Assembly (NCBI RefSeq): GCF_030699305.1
Contig: NZ_JAUYNB010000021.1
Coordinates: 1 to 64,000 of the forward strand
Length of the DNA: 64,000 nucleotides
Direction: 5' to 3'
DNA from: Novosphingobium sp.
GTDB taxonomy: Bacteria; Pseudomonadota; Alphaproteobacteria; Sphingomonadales; Sphingomonadaceae
Shown: piece after piece, positions 59,545 through 64,000 of the stretch
How the letters are laid out: each line of letters starts with the position of its first letter
Position numbering within the stretch: position 1 is the stretch's first letter
Notes under the pieces: model-generated
Told to the model about the DNA's origin: nothing
Database searches by the model: none
The model's input: the letters and a program-made list of their open reading frames with translations, nothing else
Program-made: the position numbers and the translations under genes

Positions 59545-62145
59545 TCAGAACTTTACGCCAACCGTCACGCCGTAAGTGCGCGGATCGGCGAAGTAGCCGC
59601 CCGCATAACCCAGCGCGCCGAAATCGATCGCGCGGGCGAAGTCGTGGCTGTTGGTCAGGTTCTTGACCCACAGCTTGATCTCCCCTTCGCCGCCGCCCAG
59701 CGCAATCCGGTCAACCCCGATCTGCGCATCGACGATGTTGCGGGAATCGCCCTTCAGCGCATCGTTGAACGGGGTACCGATGATGTTGCTGAAGCTGTAC
59801 TTGCCATCTTCGTAGGTATAGCTCGCGCGGCCCACCAGCCGCAGCTCGCCGCTACCCAGCGGGAACTGGAAGTTCAGCGCCGCATTGGCCGTGAACGGCG
59901 AGGTGTAGCCGGGGTGCGAGATCGAGGCGACGTTGACAGGCGGGGCGCCCGGCGTGGTCGATTGGCCAGCCAGCAGTTCCTTGATCTTGATGTCGACGTA
60001 ACCCAGGTTGCCTTCCAGCGTGAAGTTCTGAGACAGCTTGGCCTGCGCTTCGATTTCGAAGCCGGTGTAGGTTACCTTGCCGGCGTTGCCGACGCGGGTT
60101 GCGAACGTTCCGGCCGGGGCATCGGTGCGCGGTATGTTGACGGCCAGATCCTTGTACTCGTTATAGTACCCGGCGACGTTCAGCCGCAGGCGGCGACCGA
60201 ACAGTTCGGACTTCACGCCGACTTCATAAGAAGTAACGCTTTCCGGCTTGAACGCGTCCAGCTGGTTGGTGGCGGTGTTGATCGGATCCTGTGCGTTGAA
60301 CCCGCCCGAACGGTAGCCGGTGGCGGCGCGGGCGTAAGTCGAAATGCCGTCCGCGATGTCGTAGCCCAGCATCAGGTTCCAGGTGAACTTGCTGAAGCTG
60401 GCGCTGCCGCGTTCCGGCACCGCAACGGCGGCTGTGCCGTTCTGGAACCGGACCATCGACTTGTTATCCCAGCTGTAGCGGCCGCCCGCCGTCAGCCGCA
60501 ACCCGCTGTCGCGCCCGCCCGGATAAAGCGTGGCCTGACCGTAAACGGCGGTGCTTTCAGCAGTCGCCTGATAGCGCAGGCGGGCCAGCGTCTGGACCAT
60601 CCGGTAACGCGCCGGGTTGGTCGCACGGAAACTGGGGGCCAGCACCGGGGCAAAGGCCGCAGCCGTCGCAGCGGGGAAGCCCACGCCGCGCAGCACGCCG
60701 ACGAACGCCGCGTCAGAGAATATCGCCGAGTTCGTGTCCAGCACGAAGCCGCTGTTCTGCGGGTTGTTCTCCGAACCCTTCTCCCAGAAATAAAAGCCGC
60801 CCAGCACCCAGTCGAGGGTATCGGTATCACCCGAGATTTCCAGTTCCTGGCTGAATTGCTTGTGGCGACGCTGGTTGTTGGTGTCGAACAGGTTCTGCGA
60901 CACGGTCGGGACCGGGGCGTCAGCCAGGAATGCCGAGGTGCCAGCCGGGAAGCCCAGATTCTGGAGCAGGGCGGCGGGGAAGCCGTTGAACAGCGAGGCA
61001 TTGGTGAACTGCGGACCGCGGAACGCGCCCATGCCGTCGAGATCAGTGTTGCTGTCGTTGTTCCAGAACCGGTAACCGGCGGTCAGCTTGACCTGAAACG
61101 CGTCGAAATCGTTTTCGACCTGCAGGTTGTGGCCCCAGGTCTTGTCCATCGATGTGCTGGAAATGTCGTTGCAGACCTTTTCCTGCCAGACGCGGGTCGG
61201 GGTGGCGAGTGCGCGGCATTCGGCCTGCGCAAAGGTCGCGCCCGCCAGATACTGCTGGACCGCCGCGCCCGAGGTGACGACGACCGGCTGGCCGCCCACC
61301 ACCAGCGGCGCGCGGACCGTGCCGTCGGCGACGTTGGTCAGCTGGAAGTTGATCGGCGCGGCATCGGTCTTGGCCCAGTCGAAGATGTACTGGACCGAAC
61401 CGGTGCCGCCCAGTTCGGTCCGGGCGGCAAACCGGAACGCGTCGCTCTGCCGAGCGCCCGGATCGCGGCTCTTGTCGGCCTGAAGGATGTTGTCGACCAC
61501 GCCGTTGCGTTCACGGTGGCTGTAGGAAAAGCTGGTGTCGATGCCCATGATCCGGCCCGGATCGACCGAGAGCTTGCCGCTCCACGCTCCGTAGTTGCCA
61601 TAACCGGCTTCGGCTCTCACGCGCAGTTCTTCGGACGGCTTGCGCGAGATGAACGCGATGCCGCCGCCAGTGGTGTTGCGGCCAAACAGCGTGCCCTGCG
61701 GTCCACGCAGCACTTCGACGCGTTCGATGTCCATCACGTCGAGCGCGCTGGCGCCCGAACGGCCGATGTAGATGCCATCGACGTAAAGGCCATTGGCGGT
61801 GTCGAGGCCGAAGGTTTCGCTCGCCGGGGTGGGAATGCCGCGGATCGAGATCACGGCGGCGCCGCTGCTGGTGGTGCCCTGCACGATGGTGACGTTGGGG
61901 GCCAGGCCGCTGAGATCGCGCGCATCGCGGATGCCCAGCTGCTCGACTTTTTCGGCGCTCAGCGCGCTGATCGCGATCGGCACATCCTGAAGGTTCTGCT
62001 CGCGCTTTTGCGCGGTGACGACGATTTCGCCCAGTCCGCCGTCTTCGCCTTCGCTGTCCTGTGCCAGCGCCGGGCTGGCGACTGCGATCAGGCTGGCCCC
62101 TAGCAGGAACCGTGTGGCAATGCGCGTGTTACCGGAAATCGTCAT
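59545..62145 (-). CDS. TonB-dependent outer-membrane receptor
   Basis: 866 residues from the ATG at 62145, with AAGGGAG 6 nt upstream. The signal peptide ends near residue 30 (LIAVASPALAQDSE). The plug starts with EIVVTAQKREQNLQDVPIAI and contains ERVEVLRGPQGTLFGRNTTG. The barrel ends in Phe (VGVKF). It is larger than the receptor at 11716 and not closely similar beyond the plug, so the two probably take up different compounds. Dyad site 9 lies in its promoter. Confidence 0.93.
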   Translation of the reverse strand: MTISGNTRIATRFLLGASLIAVASPALAQDSEGEDGGLGEIVVTAQKREQNLQDVPIAISALSAEKVEQLGIRDARDLSGLAPNVTIVQGTTSSGAAVISIRGIPTPASETFGLDTANGLYVDGIYIGRSGASALDVMDIERVEVLRGPQGTLFGRNTTGGGIAFISRKPSEELRVRAEAGYGNYGAWSGKLSVDPGRIMGIDTSFSYSHRERNGVVDNILQADKSRDPGARQSDAFRFAARTELGGTGSVQYIFDWAKTDAAPINFQLTNVADGTVRAPLVVGGQPVVVTSGAAVQQYLAGATFAQAECRALATPTRVWQEKVCNDISSTSMDKTWGHNLQVENDFDAFQVKLTAGYRFWNNDSNTDLDGMGAFRGPQFTNASLFNGFPAALLQNLGFPAGTSAFLADAPVPTVSQNLFDTNNQRRHKQFSQELEISGDTDTLDWVLGGFYFWEKGSENNPQNSGFVLDTNSAIFSDAAFVGVLRGVGFPAATAAAFAPVLAPSFRATNPARYRMVQTLARLRYQATAESTAVYGQATLYPGGRDSGLRLTAGGRYSWDNKSMVRFQNGTAAVAVPERGSASFSKFTWNLMLGYDIADGISTYARAATGYRSGGFNAQDPINTATNQLDAFKPESVTSYEVGVKSELFGRRLRLNVAGYYNEYKDLAVNIPRTDAPAGTFATRVGNAGKVTYTGFEIEAQAKLSQNFTLEGNLGYVDIKIKELLAGQSTTPGAPPVNVASISHPGYTSPFTANAALNFQFPLGSGELRLVGRASYTYEDGKYSFSNIIGTPFNDALKGDSRNIVDAQIGVDRIALGGGEGEIKLWVKNLTNSHDFARAIDFGALGYAGGYFADPRTYGVTVGVKF

Positions 62146-62201
62146 GTTCACTCCCTTATCACCCATATTCTTGCCCATGGGCGGGCCAAGGGCGGCGAAT
62201 T

Positions 62202-62229
62202 GCGTAATAGGGGTGAATTGTAAATGCGC
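62202..62229. promoter_or_regulatory. Conserved dyad operator candidate, site 9
   Basis: GCGT-N20-GCGC (TTGCGTAAT ... AATGCGCAAA), 56 bp before the TonB receptor start at 62145. It is the only clear signal in the 260 bp between the receptor and the propionyl-CoA synthetase gene. Confidence 0.55.
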
Positions 62230-62404
62230 AAACGCCTCATCGTGGCGCAATCTGGTCCGGCGTTCAATGCACGCAGATGACCGTGAATCGCCGAGTTCTG
62301 CGGCTTATTGCCTGCACAGCCGGTTCCCGGCATGGGTGTTCACGCGCCTCCTTGGCCGAAACTGTGCATTCCGGCCGGTGGTGAATTGCGGAGCCTGCTG
62401 CGGC

Positions 62405-64000
62405 CTAGGGCCGCACCGCAGCTTCGATCAAGGCTGGCACTGCCGGATCTTCGATTGTGGGCGGGGTGACGTAGTCCCCGCCATTCACGATCGTGCGCAG
62501 CAGGTTGCGCAGGATTTTGCCGGACCGCGTCTTGGGCAGTTGCGGCACAATATAGGCGGTTTTCAGCGCGGCGACCGCGCCCAGTTCATGGCGCACGGCA
62601 GCAATCACGCGCGCGGACATTTCGTCCGCGCTGCCCGCCCCGGCGCGGGCGACCACGAAGGCCACCGGGACCATCGCCTTGATCGGATCGTCCGCGCCGA
62701 TCACCGCGCATTCGGCCACGCCGTCCTGCGCGGCGACGATCTGTTCCATCTGTCCGGTCGACAGGCGGTGGCCCGCAACGTTGATGATATCATCGGTACG
62801 GCCCATGATGTTGAGGAACCCGTCGGTATCGAAATGGCCCGCATCGCCGGTTTCGTAATAGCCGGGGAAGGCGGCGAAGTTCTTCTCGAACCCGGCCTGG
62901 TTGTTCCACAGCGTTCTGAATGCGCCGGGCGCGAGCGGAGCCTTGATCGTGACCGATCCGCTCTGCCCATCCGGCACCGGCTGCCCATCCTCGCCCAGAA
63001 TGGCGAATTCGAACCCCGGCACCGGAAACCCGGCCGAGCCGCGCCGCCGCCTGAGGTCGCCCAGCGCAAAGCAGCTGGCGATGGCGGGCCAGCCGAGTTC
63101 GGTCTGCCACCAGTGGTCGATCACCGGCAGGCCGGACTTTTCCTCCAGCCAGGCGATGGTGTCCGGGTCGGCGCGTTCGCCGGCCAGAAAGATCACGCGG
63201 CAGTCACCCGTGCCGATGTCCTTCAGGAACGCCGCGTCCGGGTCTTCTTTCCGCACCGCGCGGATTGCCGTCGGGGCGGTGAAGAAGCTTTTGACGCGGT
63301 GGCGGGTCATTACCCGCCAGAACGTGCCGGGATCGGGCGTGCCAACGGGCTTGCCCTCAAACAGCACCGTGGCCGCGCCGACCAGCAGCGGGGCATAGAC
63401 GATATAGCTGTGGCCCACGACCCAGCCCACGTCCGACGCGGCCCAGAACGGATCGCCCGCGCCGATGCCATAGATGTTGGCCATCGACCACGCGAGCGCG
63501 ACCGCATGGCCGCCGTTGTCGCGGACCACGCCCTTGGGGGTTCCGGTCGTGCCGGAGGTGTAGAGAATGTAGAGCGGATCGGCCGCGGCCACTTCGGCGC
63601 AATCCGGCACCGGATCGGCGGCGGTTGCGGCGCGCAGCATCTCCCAGTCATGGTCGCGCGTATCGCCAAGCTCGGCCAGCAGGCGATCACGCTGGTACAC
63701 CACCACATCGCGGACGGCGTACCGGGCCAGGTCCAGCGCCTCATCGACCATCGGTTTATAGGCAATCGTCCGCGCGGCTTCGATCCCGCAGCTGGCGGTG
63801 AGGAGCACCTTGGGCTGCGCATCGTCGATGCGCTTGGCCAGTTCCAGCGGGGCGAACCCGCCGAACACGACCGAATGCACCGCCCCCAGCCGCGCGCAGG
63901 CCAGCATGGCAAATACGGTCTGCGGGATCATCGGCATGTAGATGATGACACGGTCGCCCTTGGCCACTCCAAGCCGCGCCAGCATCGCGGCGACCCGGCC
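62405..64000 (-). CDS. prpE: Propionyl-CoA (or acetyl-CoA) synthetase, 5' end outside window
   Basis: About 530 C-terminal residues are visible; the reading frame runs off the right edge, so the start is missing. ILYTSGTTGTPKGVVRDNGG, DHWWQTELGWPAIA, YYETGDAGHFDTDGFLNIMG and the acetylatable Lys motif PKTRSGKILRN mark the acetyl/propionyl-CoA synthetase branch. DNGGHAVALAWSM is typical of PrpE. Steroid ring catabolism releases propionyl units, so PrpE fits the locus, but it may also be a general metabolic gene at the locus edge. Confidence 0.88.
   Translation of the reverse strand, partial: GRVAAMLARLGVAKGDRVIIYMPMIPQTVFAMLACARLGAVHSVVFGGFAPLELAKRIDDAQPKVLLTASCGIEAARTIAYKPMVDEALDLARYAVRDVVVYQRDRLLAELGDTRDHDWEMLRAATAADPVPDCAEVAAADPLYILYTSGTTGTPKGVVRDNGGHAVALAWSMANIYGIGAGDPFWAASDVGWVVGHSYIVYAPLLVGAATVLFEGKPVGTPDPGTFWRVMTRHRVKSFFTAPTAIRAVRKEDPDAAFLKDIGTGDCRVIFLAGERADPDTIAWLEEKSGLPVIDHWWQTELGWPAIASCFALGDLRRRRGSAGFPVPGFEFAILGEDGQPVPDGQSGSVTIKAPLAPGAFRTLWNNQAGFEKNFAAFPGYYETGDAGHFDTDGFLNIMGRTDDIINVAGHRLSTGQMEQIVAAQDGVAECAVIGADDPIKAMVPVAFVVARAGAGSADEMSARVIAAVRHELGAVAALKTAYIVPQLPKTRSGKILRNLLRTIVNGGDYVTPPTIEDPAVPALIEAAVRP

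Noticed and set aside
59449..62103. An 884-codon open frame on the plus strand
   Set aside because: Antisense to the TonB receptor, which has a signal peptide, plug and barrel end.
3591..62229. Reading the dyad as a -35/-10 promoter (TTGCGT and a TATAAT-like box) instead of an operator
   Set aside because: The sites are symmetrical and serve genes on either strand, and the second half is ACGCAA rather than a -10 box. A promoter overlapping the operator is still possible.
1..64000. tRNA, rRNA, phage or conjugation genes
   Set aside because: No clover-leaf, integrase, relaxase or phage structural signature was seen on either strand, although I could not run a dedicated search.

Overview
The window is about 64 kb of GC-rich DNA that looks like a sphingomonad alphaproteobacterium (Novosphingobium, Sphingobium or a relative). 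The support is two large TonB-dependent receptors, short dispersed palindromes of a type I associate with sphingomonad genomes, and the style of the catabolic genes. Almost all of it is a steroid catabolism locus (cholesterol, bile-acid or sex-steroid type). I saw no tRNA, rRNA, transposase or CRISPR array. Gene identities rest on reading motifs and remembered family sequences; no search was run.

Left part (1-15 kb). A minus-strand operon (3546 to 76) holds an SDR, an EthD-domain protein, an AraC regulator and another SDR. Divergent from it is a plus-strand operon (3656-10030) with SDRs, a SnoaL-type protein, an epimerase-like reductase and a 3-ketosteroid-1-dehydrogenase-like flavoprotein (KstD type). 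Then come a periplasmic acid phosphatase, a SnoaL protein, a TonB receptor and an SDR.

Core (15-35 kb). Two operons diverge from about 18.9 kb. Leftward: HsaA-like monooxygenase, HsaD-like hydrolase, a second KstD-like flavoprotein and a SnoaL protein. Rightward, about 16 kb of packed and often overlapping genes: SDR, HsaC-like extradiol dioxygenase, ipdA, ipdB, enoyl-CoA hydratase, ipdC-like, echA20, two acyl-CoA dehydrogenases, fadA6, SDR, acyl-CoA dehydrogenase, fadE30, ipdF, MaoC hydratase, ketosteroid isomerase, a deleted thiolase and fadD3. This set matches the actinobacterial pathway for the last two steroid rings (HIP, the C/D-ring propionate).

Right part (35-64 kb). An old-yellow-enzyme/FeS reductase operon, a Baeyer-Villiger-type monooxygenase, a sulfate activation operon (cysD-cysNC-cysQ) ending in a LuxR regulator, an acyl-CoA ligase/amidohydrolase/Rieske/amidase operon, two overlapping Lrp/AsnC regulators, an SDR and OYE pair, a second ring-cleavage operon (HsaC-like, HsaA-like, two KshA-like Rieske oxygenases), a second TonB receptor and the 3' part of a propionyl-CoA synthetase gene.

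Two observations stand out. (1) Nine intergenic sites share a dyad, TTGCGTAA-like and TTACGCAA-like half-sites with GCGT and ACGC always 20 nt apart. They sit in front of nearly every steroid transcription unit and one sits before the AsnC pair, so this looks like an undescribed operator of a locus-wide regulon. (2) Two 'mini-genes' (33306-33509 and 46139-46309) join the start of a thiolase or an acyl-CoA ligase in frame to its own extreme C-terminus, and a third 52-codon gene may be similar. Internal in-frame deletions have kept the operons translatable. A dispersed palindrome has also inserted in frame into an acyl-CoA dehydrogenase gene.

Redox partners for the Rieske and HsaA enzymes (KshB, HsaB) and the HsaE-F-G steps are not in the window.
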